NCBI RefSeq assembly: GCF_000146285.1
Contig: NZ_GL385912.1
Span: 588,908 to 652,907 of the forward strand
Direction of reading: 5' to 3'
Source of the DNA: Mobiluncus curtisii subsp. curtisii ATCC 35241
GTDB taxonomy: Bacteria; Actinomycetota; Actinomycetes; Actinomycetales; Actinomycetaceae
Length of the DNA stretch: 64,000 nt
In this document: piece after piece, positions 16,627-26,024 of the stretch
Layout: each line of letters opens with the position of its first letter
How positions within the stretch are numbered: position 1 is the first letter of the stretch
Translations under genes and position numbers: made by a program
Notes under the pieces: generated by a model
Databases searched by the model: none
What the model saw: the letters and a program-made list of their open reading frames with translations, nothing else
Told to the model about the DNA's origin: nothing

Positions 16627-17748
16627 TCACCGCACCTGCTGACCACGGCGAAACACCTGCTGCACCTGCAGAGAGCTCGACTCAACCACCAAATCCGCAT
16701 AGGCTCCCGGCGCCACTATCCCGATGTCCGTCCTGCCCAACACCGCCGCAGGTCGAGCCGTGGCAGCATGCAGCGCCAACCAAATATCCACTCCTGCGGT
16801 ATAGGTCGCAAAACGAACTGCCCGCGACATAGTCAGGGTTGAGCCAGCAATAGATCCGTTCGATTTCAACCGCGCCACCGCGTCACGCACTTCTACCTCC
16901 AGGGGTCCCAGCAGGTAATCCCCGTCAGGTGCGCCCGCGGCCGCCATCGCATCAGTAACCAATACCGTGTCGCGCCCTTTGGCAGCAAACACAAATTGCA
17001 CGGTGGCAGCATGGGAATGCACCCCATCAGCGATGAGCTCTACCGGTAATCCCGGTGTTTCCAAAGCCGCCACAATCGGACCGGGCTGGCGATGATGAAT
17101 CGGCCTCATCGCGTTAAACAAGTGGGTGACATTTTGTGCGCCACTGGCGAGGGCAACTTTCATCATGTCATAGTCAGCGTTCATATGCCCAGGGGCAGCA
17201 ATAATTCCCTGCGACACCAACCAGCGCACGGCTTGTAACCCGCCACGACGCTCGATAGCGAGAGTGACCATCTTAACCGGACCGGCTTGGCAGAGGCGCT
17301 GTACTTCGTCCAAAGCCGGGTCGCGCAGCAGCTGGGGGTCATGGGCGCCCTTGTATTCCTCTGCCATCCACGGCCCCTCCAGGTGAACACCCAAAATTTC
17401 GCCGGCATCATAGAGCGGAGTCAACTCCCGAATCTGGGATTCCAAGTGGTCCAAAGTGTCCGTGACCAGGCTCGCCATGATAGAGGTCGTGCCCTCATAA
17501 AGGTGGGTAGCAATGACGGTACGGGCTGCCGCAACTCCGTTCGTGAAAGCCTCTCCCCCGCCACCGTGCGAATGAATGTCTACGAATCCAGGAGCAAGGA
17601 TTGCCGACCCAAAGTCTACGTCAGCCCGGACTTGCGCGACCGCCGGTCCGCTGAAAACCTCCACGATACGGTCATTTTCCACCCGCACTGCACCGGGTCC
17701 CAACACTTGGTTGCCATCGAATAGCGTGTCTGCGCGGTAAATCGTCAT
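16627..17748 (-). CDS. nagA: N-acetylglucosamine-6-phosphate deacetylase
   Basis: 373 residues. NagA is a metal-dependent amidohydrolase that removes acetate from GlcNAc-6-phosphate. Motifs: ILAPGFVDIHSHGGGGEAFTNG (metal-site His residues), LGVHLEGPWMAEEYKGAHDP, ITPGHMNAD-type APGHMNADYD, NVTHLFNAMRPIHHRQPG, ELIADGVHSHAATV and VLVTDAMAAAGAPDGDY (catalytic Asp). It is the first gene of nagA-nagB; together they feed amino sugars from cell-wall or host glycans into glycolysis. No GntR or ROK regulator is adjacent. Confidence 0.97.
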   Translation of the reverse strand: MTIYRADTLFDGNQVLGPGAVRVENDRIVEVFSGPAVAQVRADVDFGSAILAPGFVDIHSHGGGGEAFTNGVAAARTVIATHLYEGTTSIMASLVTDTLDHLESQIRELTPLYDAGEILGVHLEGPWMAEEYKGAHDPQLLRDPALDEVQRLCQAGPVKMVTLAIERRGGLQAVRWLVSQGIIAAPGHMNADYDMMKVALASGAQNVTHLFNAMRPIHHRQPGPIVAALETPGLPVELIADGVHSHAATVQFVFAAKGRDTVLVTDAMAAAGAPDGDYLLGPLEVEVRDAVARLKSNGSIAGSTLTMSRAVRFATYTAGVDIWLALHAATARPAAVLGRTDIGIVAPGAYADLVVESSSLQVQQVFRRGQQVR

Positions 17749-17811
17749 GTTGTTCCACTTTCCTCTCAGTTTGTCCTCATGGTGAGCTATGCTCTGTCTC
17801 GCCTGCCTTCC

Positions 17812-17997
17812 CTACGAATCAGGACAGGCAGCGACCCCAGCCACAACTGACTGAACCACCGCGGCAATGACGTCAGAGCGTCGCATCGGCTCTCCCAGAG
17901 GATATTCACCAACGTTACCTAGGGCATAATCTTCATGTCCACCTCTTGCAACACATGGACGTGGTGAGTACGGAAGAACAGATTTAATCCTGAACTT
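17812..17997 (-). pseudogene. Possible coding remnant in the nagA upstream region
   Basis: The stretch 17749-18105 has no intact gene. On the minus strand a 61-codon frame without a Met start runs from a TGA near 17998 to a TAG at 17812-17814. It contains GGHEDYALGNVGEYPLGEP and then MRRSDVIAAVVQSVVAGVAAC, with amino acid composition like a real protein. The first part faintly recalls the LGN-x-x-x-x-PL turn of SPASM-type radical SAM tails; this is weak. It may be the eroded end of a lost gene, or chance. Confidence 0.2.
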
Positions 17998-18105
17998 TCA
18001 GACCACACAATCAATAATCGACATTTTTGCAACATCGCAGCACCTCATGTTGGATTCAAGCGCACGGGATACTCCCGCAGGGTCCAGGGAGGGCATAATT
18101 AAGCT

Positions 18106-18375
18106 ATGAAAGCAATCATGACTGTAACCGGGCTTGATCACACCGGGATTATCGCGGCGGTGGCGACTGCCTGCGCTGCCCAGAAAGCCAATATCACCAA
18201 CGTATCCCAGACGCTGATGGGGTCGTACTTTACGATGATTATGCAGCTGGAACTGGATGACATCCCCACCTCTTTGACTAATTTGCAAGAGGCCATGCAC
18301 ACGGTGGAACAGGCTCAAAACTTGGAAATCCGGGTGCAAGCCGAGGCCATCTTTAACGCGATGCACACCCTGTAA
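18106..18375 (+). CDS. ACT-domain regulatory protein
   Basis: 89 residues, all one ACT domain: MKAIMTVTGLDHTGIIAAVAT, then ANITNVSQTLMGSYFTMIMQLEL. ACT domains bind small ligands, often amino acids, as dimers. Proteins of this length are regularly encoded directly before PFL/DUF711 genes, as here (82-base gap), and are annotated as UPF0237. The partner relation is known from gene order only; the ligand is unknown. Confidence 0.92.
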   Translation: MKAIMTVTGLDHTGIIAAVATACAAQKANITNVSQTLMGSYFTMIMQLELDDIPTSLTNLQEAMHTVEQAQNLEIRVQAEAIFNAMHTL

Positions 18376-18457
18376 TTGCTACCATCCCACCCCGAATCCC
18401 GTACCTGCCCCGGAAGATGACCGGGAACCCTTCTGACCCCCTATTGGAGCAAAACAA

Positions 18458-19822
18458 ATGAGCTTAGACACCGAGCGACAAATCATGGAAACCATCCAGA
18501 TGATTTCCGAGGACAAACTGGACGTGCGCACCGTCACGATGGGGCTGTCGCTGCTGGATTGCGCCGATTCTGACGTGCAGCGCGCCTGTGCCCGTATCGA
18601 GGATCGCATCGTACAAGCCGCATCGCGCCTGGTGGCAACCGCTGGAGAGGTGTCGCGGGAGTTCGGGGTGCCGATTATCAACAAGCGGATTTCAGTCACG
18701 CCGATTTCCCTGGTGGCAGCCGCTTGCCGTACCTCGAATCCGCTGCCTTTTGCCCAAGCGTTGGATCGCGCCGGCAAAGCCGTCGGGGTCGACTTTGTGG
18801 GCGGGTATTCCGCGTTGGTGGATGCCGGTGCGACGCAGAGTGACCTGGCGCTGATTGATTCCATCCCCGAGGCTCTGGCCAGCACGGACATCGTGTGTTC
18901 GTCGGTCAATATCGGTTCTACCCGCACGGGTATCAATATGTCGGCAGCGCGGCGGATGGGTCAGGTGGTCGTGGATACGGCACAAGCGACCGGCGCGGCT
19001 GACGGGATTGGGGCGGCAAAGTTGGTCGTGTTCGCCAATGCGGTGGGTGACAATCCGTTCATGGCAGGGGCGTTCCACGGGGTCAGCCAGCCCGATACGG
19101 TCATTTCCGTAGGGATTTCGGGACCGGGAGTGGTGCAGCGCGCCTTGCAGACGGTGCGGGGGCGCCCTTTCGAGGAATGCGCCGAAGCCATCAAGAAATC
19201 GGCATTTAAGATTACCCGGATGGGTCAGCTGGTGGGGCAGACCGTGGCGCAGCGTCTGTCTGTGCCTTTTGGAATCGTGGATTTGTCACTGGCTCCCACG
19301 GCGGAAGTCGGCGATTCCGTGGCGGCAATTTTGGAAGAAATGGGCGTCTCCGCGGTGGGCGCGCCGGGCACTACCGCCGCCCTGTTCCTGCTCAATGACG
19401 CGGTGAAAAAGGGCGGGCTGATGGCATGCTCGATGGTGGGCGGCTTGTCGGGGTCTTTCATTCCTGTCTCAGAGGACATGAACATGATTAACGGGGTGCA
19501 GCGCGGCTCCATCACAATGGCAAAGCTCGAAGCCATGACGGCGATTTGTTCGGTGGGCTTGGATATGATTGCAATTCCCGGCGATACTTCCCCTGCTACA
19601 ATTACCGGTTTAATCGCTGATGAAGCCGCGATTGGTATCGCTTCGGGCAAGACTACTGCGGTACGGGTCATCCCGGTTCCGGGCAAGAGCGTGGGTGACA
19701 GCGCCAACTTCGGAGGTCTGTTGGGGTGGGCGCCGGTGATGGGAGTTTCCCAATTTTCTTCCGCTGACTTTGCGGCTCGGGGCGGGCGGATTCCCGCACC
19801 GGTGCATTCCTTTAGGAACTGA
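18458..19822 (+). CDS. PFL family protein (DUF711, UPF0210)
   Basis: 454 residues, the usual length. The protein has the Gly/Ala-rich glycyl-radical-enzyme-like fold described for DUF711: [87 protein letters not shown] and [25 protein letters not shown] segments. No function is established. It follows the ACT gene with AGGAG-less but close spacing (TTGGAGC upstream of ATG). A small GC hairpin near 19847 may end the transcript. Confidence 0.93.
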   Translation: MSLDTERQIMETIQMISEDKLDVRTVTMGLSLLDCADSDVQRACARIEDRIVQAASRLVATAGEVSREFGVPIINKRISVTPISLVAAACRTSNPLPFAQALDRAGKAVGVDFVGGYSALVDAGATQSDLALIDSIPEALASTDIVCSSVNIGSTRTGINMSAARRMGQVVVDTAQATGAADGIGAAKLVVFANAVGDNPFMAGAFHGVSQPDTVISVGISGPGVVQRALQTVRGRPFEECAEAIKKSAFKITRMGQLVGQTVAQRLSVPFGIVDLSLAPTAEVGDSVAAILEEMGVSAVGAPGTTAALFLLNDAVKKGGLMACSMVGGLSGSFIPVSEDMNMINGVQRGSITMAKLEAMTAICSVGLDMIAIPGDTSPATITGLIADEAAIGIASGKTTAVRVIPVPGKSVGDSANFGGLLGWAPVMGVSQFSSADFAARGGRIPAPVHSFRN

Positions 19823-19874
19823 TTTCCACCGGTTTTCAGGAAATTATGCCCCTGCACGGGGCTTACTTCCGTGC

Positions 19875-19905
19875 GTAATAAAATTTGAACTGACCGGTCA
19901 GTTCA
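19875..19905 (-). terminator. Terminator of purT, overlapping its stop codon
   Basis: A perfect 20-bp palindrome (19886-19905, core GAACTGACCGGTCAGTTC) folds on the minus strand into a 7-8-bp stem with a CCGG loop, followed by AAATTTTATTA. The purT stop codon is part of the stem. It also lies between two convergent genes and may stop the PFL transcript weakly. Confidence 0.7.
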
Positions 19906-21249
19906 GCTGCCTATGCGCCCGTCATGAAAACACCGCAGCACGCTCGCGCTCCCCGCGAAACCCCACCGGAAAAGTCGCGTTCGCCCCTCGTGAATGGTGA
20001 TTTTGCTGATGACCTCGCGGGCTTTCGCGCGCGCCCGGTCGGTATCAGCTCCGACAGCCAGGGCCACCGCCATGCGTCTGCCGACGTGAGCCTCTGGTTT
20101 TCCAAAAATTCTCAGCTGCGCATCCGTGCTCGTCCACAAAGCCGCGTCCACCCCGGTGAAACACGGCGATGCGGATTCAACTGCAGATTTCAAGGGCGCA
20201 GATGCGCCCGCGGCGACCTCAGGGAACATGGACGTGTCCACAGGCAGCCCCAAAATCGCCCTGGTGTGCAGATCAAACTCGTTTTGCGGCTGGGTAATCA
20301 TAGTGACCATGCCGGTGTCGTGAGGGCGCGGGGAAAGCTCCGAGAAGTACACGTCCTCTCCTTTGACAAACATCTCGACCCCAAAAATGCCCAGCATCGG
20401 GTTTTCGCCGTCTGCGTTTGCTGACTTGCCGCTCGCCGCGGCCTCCCGTGCGGTATCCTCCGCCAACGCATCGAGGACTTTTTTGGCAATGTCCTGGGCT
20501 TTCTTGAGGACTTCCGGGTTCATCGCCTGGGGCTGCCAGGATTCCACGTAATCTCCCGCGGACTGGCGGTGTCCGATGGGTGCGCAAAAACTGGTGCGGA
20601 CTTGCATCGGTTCGCTCGGATCCCGGTGGCGTACACTCAACAGGGTGATTTCATAATCAAAAGCGATTTCGCCCTCGACAATGACCCTTCCAGTATCGGC
20701 GCGGGCCCCGGAACAGGCTTCTCTCCACGCGGCGGGCAAATCCTCGGCGCGTTCGACACGAGACTGACCGTGCCCCGATGAGGACATAGTGGGCTTTACG
20801 AAACAGGGAAACCCGACCTTTGCGGCTCCTTCTTGCAGTGCCGCCAACGAGTCAGCGAAGGCAAAAGGTGAGGTCGGGACTTGCGCCGTCGTGGCTGCCA
20901 AAGTGCGGATGCCCTGGCGGTCAAAAGTCAGTTCCACCACTCGTGCGGAGGGAGCTACCCGTGTTCCCTGCCTCGCCGCCGCTACCAATGCACTGGAGGC
21001 GAGTTTTTCAACCTCGGGAACAATCAGGTCAGGACGCTCCGACTCAATCACAGCGGCAAGGGCGGTGGTATCGGTCATATCTAACACGCGCTTTGCGGTA
21101 GCAACCTGCATCGCTGGCGCCCCCGCGTAAGAATCGCAAGCGATGACGTGGCAGCCCAGCCTTTGCAGGGAAATCGTCAGTTCTTTGCCCAGCTCACCCG
21201 AGCCAAGCAGCAAGATGCGTACTGGAAAAGTCAGGGGGAAATCACTCAT
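19903..21249 (-). CDS. purT: Formate-dependent phosphoribosylglycinamide formyltransferase
   Basis: 448 residues. PurT uses ATP and formate to formylate GAR in step 3 of purine synthesis, bypassing folate. ATP-grasp features: ILLLGSGELGKELTISLQRLGCHVIACDSY, FPCFVKPTMSSSGHGQSRV, VIVEGEIAFDYEITLLSVRH, GIFGVEMFVKGEDVYFSELSPRPHDTGMVT and TRAILGLPVDT. It is longer than E. coli PurT (392) mainly by two inserts, one Ala/Asp-rich near residue 275 and one near 355. The ATG at 21249 is preceded by a pyrimidine-rich region without a strong Shine-Dalgarno. It is a single-gene unit. Confidence 0.96.
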   Translation of the reverse strand: MSDFPLTFPVRILLLGSGELGKELTISLQRLGCHVIACDSYAGAPAMQVATAKRVLDMTDTTALAAVIESERPDLIVPEVEKLASSALVAAARQGTRVAPSARVVELTFDRQGIRTLAATTAQVPTSPFAFADSLAALQEGAAKVGFPCFVKPTMSSSGHGQSRVERAEDLPAAWREACSGARADTGRVIVEGEIAFDYEITLLSVRHRDPSEPMQVRTSFCAPIGHRQSAGDYVESWQPQAMNPEVLKKAQDIAKKVLDALAEDTAREAAASGKSANADGENPMLGIFGVEMFVKGEDVYFSELSPRPHDTGMVTMITQPQNEFDLHTRAILGLPVDTSMFPEVAAGASAPLKSAVESASPCFTGVDAALWTSTDAQLRIFGKPEAHVGRRMAVALAVGADTDRARAKAREVISKITIHEGRTRLFRWGFAGSASVLRCFHDGRIGS

Positions 21250-21311
21250 GAAGCCATCCTAGCTTTCCCCACCGTAATTATTTACTGACCTTTTGCCGGC
21301 TCACTGCAGTG

Positions 21312-21575
21312 TTATTTCTTTTTCCCGGTAACACCCATATAAATCCCGATGAGAATCATGGCCACGATAACAGACACAATCCACTGAATCCACTGCACCC
21401 CACCATTGGCATTTTGGTAGCCAAACATGCGCACCAGCCAACCGCCGATACCCGCGCCAAGCGCCCCGAGGATGATGGTCCACAAGATACCGATGGGCTG
21501 CTTTCCGCGCTTAAAGAGTCTCGCCAAAGCACCAATCACCGCGCCGGTCACAATCATTCCAATGAGCTGTCCCAT
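21312..21575 (-). CDS. GlsB/YeaQ/YmgE family small membrane protein
   Basis: 87 residues from the ATG at 21575, which has AGGAAA upstream; the longer open frame ahead of it is not coding. Three hydrophobic segments with Gly-rich packing (GMIVTGAVIGALARLF, TIILGALGAGIGGWLV, WIVSVIVAMILIGIYMGV) and a KKK end match the transglycosylase-associated/GlsB family of stress-linked membrane proteins. The function is not well defined. It is monocistronic; 21576-21825 upstream has no other gene. Confidence 0.9.
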   Translation of the reverse strand: MGQLIGMIVTGAVIGALARLFKRGKQPIGILWTIILGALGAGIGGWLVRMFGYQNANGGVQWIQWIVSVIVAMILIGIYMGVTGKKK

Positions 21576-21825
21576 CAATATTTTCCTTTCATTTCGCCGA
21601 TTCAGACATAGAATCGACCTATTCAGGCTATCAGCTCGCTCCATAAACCGCAGAACAGCGATTTTGCACGCACCTTCCAACCCAGCACGATGGCAAGACC
21701 TCCGCTCACCCCAGCCAATCCCGAGACGGCAGAAATTCCCTGTTTCACCACCCTTTCGACTACGATAAGGAAAAACCTTGGCATAATCACGCCTCACCGG
21801 ATTTTGAGCTAGATAAGGAAACCTC

Positions 21826-23223
21826 GTGACAACTCCTCACTCCTCTTCCGAGTCAACCGCGCCCAGCAGCACCGTACCGCCTGTGCCCGGTCACCACGGC
21901 GCCCAGACCGTGCACCGCTTCGCTACCCACTGGGGATTCATCCTAGCTTCGGTCGGTTCCGCTGTGGGTATGGCTAATGTGTGGGGCTTCCCCTATAAGC
22001 TCGGCAATAATGGCGGGGGCGCTTTCCTGCTTATCTATATTTTCTTTGTCTTGCTGTTCACCTACGTGGGTCTGCCCGCTGAGTTTGCTAACGGGAGGCG
22101 TGCTCGTACCGGAACGTTGGGTACTTACCGGTCCGCTTGGGCCACTCGTGGGGACCGGGCAGCCCAGGTCGGAAGTGCGTTGGGCTGGTTACCTTTGGTT
22201 GGCTCGCTGTGTATTGCAATCGGTTACGCCGTCATTGTGGCATACGTGTGCAAAGCTCTGTTTGATTCCCTGACTGGAAATCTGATGCAGACTAATACCG
22301 AAAAATGGTTTGAGAGTTTTTCAGGAACTGGCTTTTCGGTCGTGCCGTTCCACATCATCGTTGTGGTAGGTACACTGGTTACCCTGTTTCTCGGCGCGAA
22401 AAGCATCGAGAAAACCAACCGCATTATGATGCCAGTTTTCTTTGTAATCTTTGTGATTCTGGCGATTCGTGTGGCGCTGATGCCTGGCGTTGTCGAAGGG
22501 TATATCTTTATGTTCACCCCGCGCTGGGAGGCGCTCATTAACCCTATCGTGTGGGTGTGGGCGATGGGACAAGCGTTCTTTTCCCTCTCCATTACCGGTA
22601 GCGGCATGATTGTTTACGGCGCCTACCTGCCTGATGACGAGGACGTGGTGAAAGTTTCGCAGCGTACCGGTTTCTTTGATACTCTCGCGGCTGTAGTGGC
22701 AGCACTGGTCATCATTCCCGCATGTTTTGCCTTTAACACCGACGTGGGTGCCGGACCAGGGCTGCTGTTCGTGACCCTGCCCGCCATCATGCAAGATATT
22801 CCGCTCGGTCAATTGTTCGCGGTGATTCTGTATGTTGCCATGATTTTTGCCGGGGTTAGCTCACTGCAGAATATGTTTGAAGTCGTGGGTGAATCACTGC
22901 TGCACCGTTTCCCACGCCTGAACCGCGTGGCGGTACTGGTTGTCTTGTGCGTGCTCGCTCTCGGGGTGGGCTTGGGCATGGAGGCGATTAGCTCCTGGGG
23001 TCCGTGGATGGATTTGGTGTCGATTTACATCATTCCCCTCGGGGCAAGCTTGGGCGCAATCACCTGGTTCTGGGTCATGAAAAAGGACGATTTGTTGGAA
23101 GCGATTAATCGAGGCGCCGCGCGACCTCGAGGGACTTTCTGGCTATCGGTGGGGCGCTTCATCTACGTACCGGTGGCAGTGATTTTGTGCGCCATCGCCC
23201 TCATCGGCAAAGTCGCGTTCTAG
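21826..23223 (+). CDS. Sodium-dependent transporter of the SNF (NSS) family
   Basis: 465 residues with about eleven or twelve membrane segments. The NSS N-terminal motif is present: FILASVGSAVGMANVWGFPYKLGNNGGGAFLLIY, including the Na-site Gly/Asn residues and unwound helix 1. The 35-residue N-terminal tail is polar and Ser/Thr/Pro rich. Bacterial NSS proteins such as MhsT and LeuT take up hydrophobic amino acids with sodium; the substrate here is unknown. The start is GTG with AAGGAAA upstream. A hairpin follows the stop. Confidence 0.93.
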   Translation: MTTPHSSSESTAPSSTVPPVPGHHGAQTVHRFATHWGFILASVGSAVGMANVWGFPYKLGNNGGGAFLLIYIFFVLLFTYVGLPAEFANGRRARTGTLGTYRSAWATRGDRAAQVGSALGWLPLVGSLCIAIGYAVIVAYVCKALFDSLTGNLMQTNTEKWFESFSGTGFSVVPFHIIVVVGTLVTLFLGAKSIEKTNRIMMPVFFVIFVILAIRVALMPGVVEGYIFMFTPRWEALINPIVWVWAMGQAFFSLSITGSGMIVYGAYLPDDEDVVKVSQRTGFFDTLAAVVAALVIIPACFAFNTDVGAGPGLLFVTLPAIMQDIPLGQLFAVILYVAMIFAGVSSLQNMFEVVGESLLHRFPRLNRVAVLVVLCVLALGVGLGMEAISSWGPWMDLVSIYIIPLGASLGAITWFWVMKKDDLLEAINRGAARPRGTFWLSVGRFIYVPVAVILCAIALIGKVAF

Positions 23224-23241
23224 AGATGTTAGCTTTTGGGA

Positions 23242-23277
23242 ATATTCTGTCCGCCGCGTTCGCGATGGACAGAATAT
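23242..23277 (+). terminator. Hairpin after the NSS transporter
   Basis: A perfect 11-bp stem (ATATTCTGTCC at 23242-23252, GGACAGAATAT at 23267-23277) with a 14-base loop starts 18 bases after the transporter stop. There is no T-run after it, so it may stop transcription weakly or protect the mRNA end. The following 120 bases to the CDF stop contain nothing further. Confidence 0.45.
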
Positions 23278-23401
23278 CGCTCTCACCAATTTAGACGCCA
23301 CATTTTATTGATTGTCGTCGCCCTAAATTTAGGTTTATAAGCGCCACAAGTTTGGGGTTATAGCGTTCAAATTTTCTCTATTAAGCCAGGTGGTGCGGGA
23401 T

Positions 23402-24412
23402 TTAGTGCCAGTTATCGCGGTGCAGCTGGGCGCGTGACGCCGGTTCCAACTGGACGGTGGTGTGGAAAATCGAGATGCCGTGATGATTCTGCAGGCAGTT
23501 CTCAATTTCGCTCAAAATCTCGAGACTATGTCCATCATGGAAACATTCATCAGCCAACACTACGTGAGCGCTCAACACCGGCAAATCCGAGGAAACTGCA
23601 GAAGCGTGCAGGTCATGTACGGCTAAGACATGCGGCAGCTCCAACAGGTGTGCCCGGACTTGATCCAAATCCAAATCCGGAGGAGTGGATTCCAACAAGA
23701 TTGCCCCCGCCGGACGCAAAATCATGATGGCACGAGGCACGATGAGCGCAGCAATTACCAGCGCCGTCACGGAATCAATCTGGATCCACCCGGTCAAGCG
23801 CATCACCACCGCGCTGATGATAACCGCTACGGAACCGAGAGAATCATTCAAGACCTCCAAGAACGCAGCGCGCAGATTCAGGTTATTTTGCCGAGAACTC
23901 AACAGGATAGTCAGGCTGATGAGGTTACCCAACAGACCAATAATACCCACTGCCAGCAGCGCCTGAGCTTCGATGGTTTCGGGGTGTATCAGGCGTTTAA
24001 TGGCTTCGATAGACGCAAACACGCCGATGCAAATCAGCAGCAGAGACTGCAATGCAGCGGAAATAACCTCCGCGCGCCGCCACCCCCACGTGAGCCGATC
24101 CGTCGCTGGACGATGCTGCAAACTGGCTGCCACCAGCGCAAAAGTTAGACCCGCACAGTCGGTGAGCATATGCCCCAAATCCACCAGCAGGGTCAAGCTG
24201 CCGGTCAGGGCTGCGCCCACAATCTCTGCCAGCAACACCGTGAAAGTCACTGCCAGAGCTGCCCGGAGCTGCCCGCGACCGGCCTCGTGAGAGTGTGTAT
24301 GAGTGTGAGCATGAGTGTGGGCATGGGGGTGGGAATGCCCCGCTGAATGCCCGTCAGAACCGCACGACTCGTGAGGGTTGTGCGAATCCTGACCTTCCTG
24401 ATGATGACTCAT
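23402..24412 (-). CDS. Cation diffusion facilitator (zinc/divalent metal exporter)
   Basis: 336 residues. The N-terminus is His-rich (about 20 His in the first 45 residues), a typical metal-buffering tail. Six membrane segments follow with the CDF metal sites LLVDLGHMLTDCAGLTFAL (H-x3-D) and LEVLNDSLGSVAVI (N-D). The C-terminal cytoplasmic domain shows VLAVHDLHASAVSSDLPVLSAHVVL. Such proteins export zinc, iron or manganese by proton antiport. A candidate iron box lies about 40 bases upstream of the ATG, which would fit an iron- or manganese-responsive exporter. Confidence 0.94.
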   Translation of the reverse strand: MSHHQEGQDSHNPHESCGSDGHSAGHSHPHAHTHAHTHTHSHEAGRGQLRAALAVTFTVLLAEIVGAALTGSLTLLVDLGHMLTDCAGLTFALVAASLQHRPATDRLTWGWRRAEVISAALQSLLLICIGVFASIEAIKRLIHPETIEAQALLAVGIIGLLGNLISLTILLSSRQNNLNLRAAFLEVLNDSLGSVAVIISAVVMRLTGWIQIDSVTALVIAALIVPRAIMILRPAGAILLESTPPDLDLDQVRAHLLELPHVLAVHDLHASAVSSDLPVLSAHVVLADECFHDGHSLEILSEIENCLQNHHGISIFHTTVQLEPASRAQLHRDNWH

Positions 24413-24451
24413 GAACTACCGTCCTGTGTGTATCTGCGTGAGCAATAACTT

Positions 24452-24470
24452 CTTACTTAGTCTAACCTAA
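24452..24470 (-). promoter_or_regulatory. Candidate DtxR/IdeR-type box upstream of the CDF exporter
   Basis: The plus-strand 19-mer CTTACTTAGTCTAACCTAA matches the consensus TTAGGTTAGGCTAACCTAA at 14 of 19 positions by my count, with a perfect right half. It lies 40-58 bases ahead of the CDF start. A second such box is at 15753. Confidence 0.45.
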
Positions 24471-24500
24471 GTCACAGGGTTTGCTTTTCGGTGTTCATGT

Positions 24501-24567
24501 TAAAAAGGCTGGCGCCAAAGCCCGGGTGAGTCTGGTCTTGTGGACAGTCACCCGGCGCTTTGGCACC
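24501..24567 (-). terminator. Terminator of the sortase-anchored protein gene
   Basis: Minus-strand reading gives a long GC-rich stem (arms 24548-24567 and 24511-24529, one bulge and one mismatch) followed by CCTTTTTAA at about 24501-24509. It lies 24 bases after the surface protein stop. Confidence 0.85.
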
Positions 24568-24590
24568 AAGCTAAAGGAAGGCGTCAAAAT

Positions 24591-26024
24591 TTAGTTTTCC
24601 TGGCGGCGGCGAGCCAACACCAGCAACCACGCTCCAGCAAAAGCCGTGAGCCCAGCCACCAGGGACACAGTCTGGGCAGCCTGACCGGTACGCGCCAACG
24701 CCGGGGTCGGGCTATCCGTACCCGCCAAGACCGGCGCCGCAGGCGTCGACGTCTGCATGGCTACCGGCGAGTTTGCCGCGCTGGGAGCGTGAGGACTCTC
24801 CGTCACACCCGCCACCAGCGGAGTCAGTAGCGAGGCTCCGCTCTCTGCCGGGTTCATCGGATCTTGGGGAGTCTCAGTCATGCCAGCCACCAGAGGTGCG
24901 GGAAGGGTGGTCGTGCTCGAGGTCGGGGGCACCAGTGCAGGCAGCGGAGGCGTCACCACACTGGGGACGGAAGGAATCACACTTGGGACAGAAGGCACCA
25001 CACGCGACTCAGTCGGAATCCCCCCGCGCACAGGCGGCACCGACTCTATCTGAGCCGGGGAGCTGTCTGCTAAGCAGTTCATGGATTCGTAGCCGGGGAT
25101 GGTCGCGTCGGCCTCTACCGAGGAAACCACATTACCCCTAGCGTTTTTCAGCACGAAATTCTGGGTAACGTTCTGATCCTCTTGCTTGAGAGCCACCGTC
25201 GGGACAGTAACGTTCATAGTTTCAAAATCAACATTTGACACAGTCTTCGGGAAACCGGGCAGTTCCGGGTCGGCCTCAAAAGTGTATTCCGGAGAGAAGA
25301 AGGTCGCCTCTTTCGTTGCCTGGCTCAACAAGTTACCGGACTCATCACGCAAAACCGCCCGCGCAGTCTTATGACCGTAATCCATCGAACAAGTAAAAAC
25401 AGGCTGAGCATAGAACATACTAGACAGGTAAAGAGGCAGAGAATCACTGTTGGTTGAAGCGAATTTGCAGTCCGCACCATCAGACTCAATGCTGCGGACG
25501 ACATGCTGCGGCGTTTTTGGGTTATAGACAGATAGCCGCACATTGCCGGTAAAACTCCCGTTGCCGCCACCCTTAACACGAACCTGGTAAGTCGGGGTAG
25601 CTTCTTTCGACCCGCAACTCAGGCCGGAATCCGGAGCCTGCGCAGCCTCCAAACTCGGAGAATCCATCCTGGCTTTCGTAAGATTAATGTTAAACAAGGC
25701 AATCTTCAGTGGTTTCACCGTAGGCGCAGCTGCGGAAACACTACTCACCGAAGCCGGCGCTATATCGCTAACTTGAAGGGAAGACCCCTCCGCAGCACTA
25801 TCCTGAGACCACACTTTTGTAGCAGGTTCGCGGGTCTCCTGAGTCTCGAGTGCTCCTTGAGGCTCTGCGGCGCTAGAAGTCAGTGCAACTGGCGCAGCCT
25901 CCTGGTCCAAACTTAACTCATCCGCGAAAGCAGCCGGGGCAGAGGCAACCCCTCCTTCGACCACCAAGCTGGCAAACGATACCATAGCAAATAAACGATT
26001 TCTCAACATGGGCAAATTCTTCAC
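24591..26024 (-). CDS. Sortase-anchored surface protein
   Basis: 477 residues. The N-terminus has a signal peptide (basic start, then FAMVSFASLVVEG, cleavage near AAFADE). The C-terminus has the cell-wall sorting signal LARTG, a hydrophobic segment (VSLVAGLTAFAGAWLLVLA) and RRRQEN, so it is predicted to be covalently anchored by sortase. The middle contains Ig-like beta segments and paired Cys residues. The Pro/Val-rich stretch near residues 330-420 holds two near-identical units built around PLVAGMTETPQDP and PLVAGVTESPHAP, a spacer through the wall. The start is GTG with AGGAAGG at good spacing. No specific adhesin family is recognised. Confidence 0.85.
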   Translation of the reverse strand: MKNLPMLRNRLFAMVSFASLVVEGGVASAPAAFADELSLDQEAAPVALTSSAAEPQGALETQETREPATKVWSQDSAAEGSSLQVSDIAPASVSSVSAAAPTVKPLKIALFNINLTKARMDSPSLEAAQAPDSGLSCGSKEATPTYQVRVKGGGNGSFTGNVRLSVYNPKTPQHVVRSIESDGADCKFASTNSDSLPLYLSSMFYAQPVFTCSMDYGHKTARAVLRDESGNLLSQATKEATFFSPEYTFEADPELPGFPKTVSNVDFETMNVTVPTVALKQEDQNVTQNFVLKNARGNVVSSVEADATIPGYESMNCLADSSPAQIESVPPVRGGIPTESRVVPSVPSVIPSVPSVVTPPLPALVPPTSSTTTLPAPLVAGMTETPQDPMNPAESGASLLTPLVAGVTESPHAPSAANSPVAMQTSTPAAPVLAGTDSPTPALARTGQAAQTVSLVAGLTAFAGAWLLVLARRRQEN

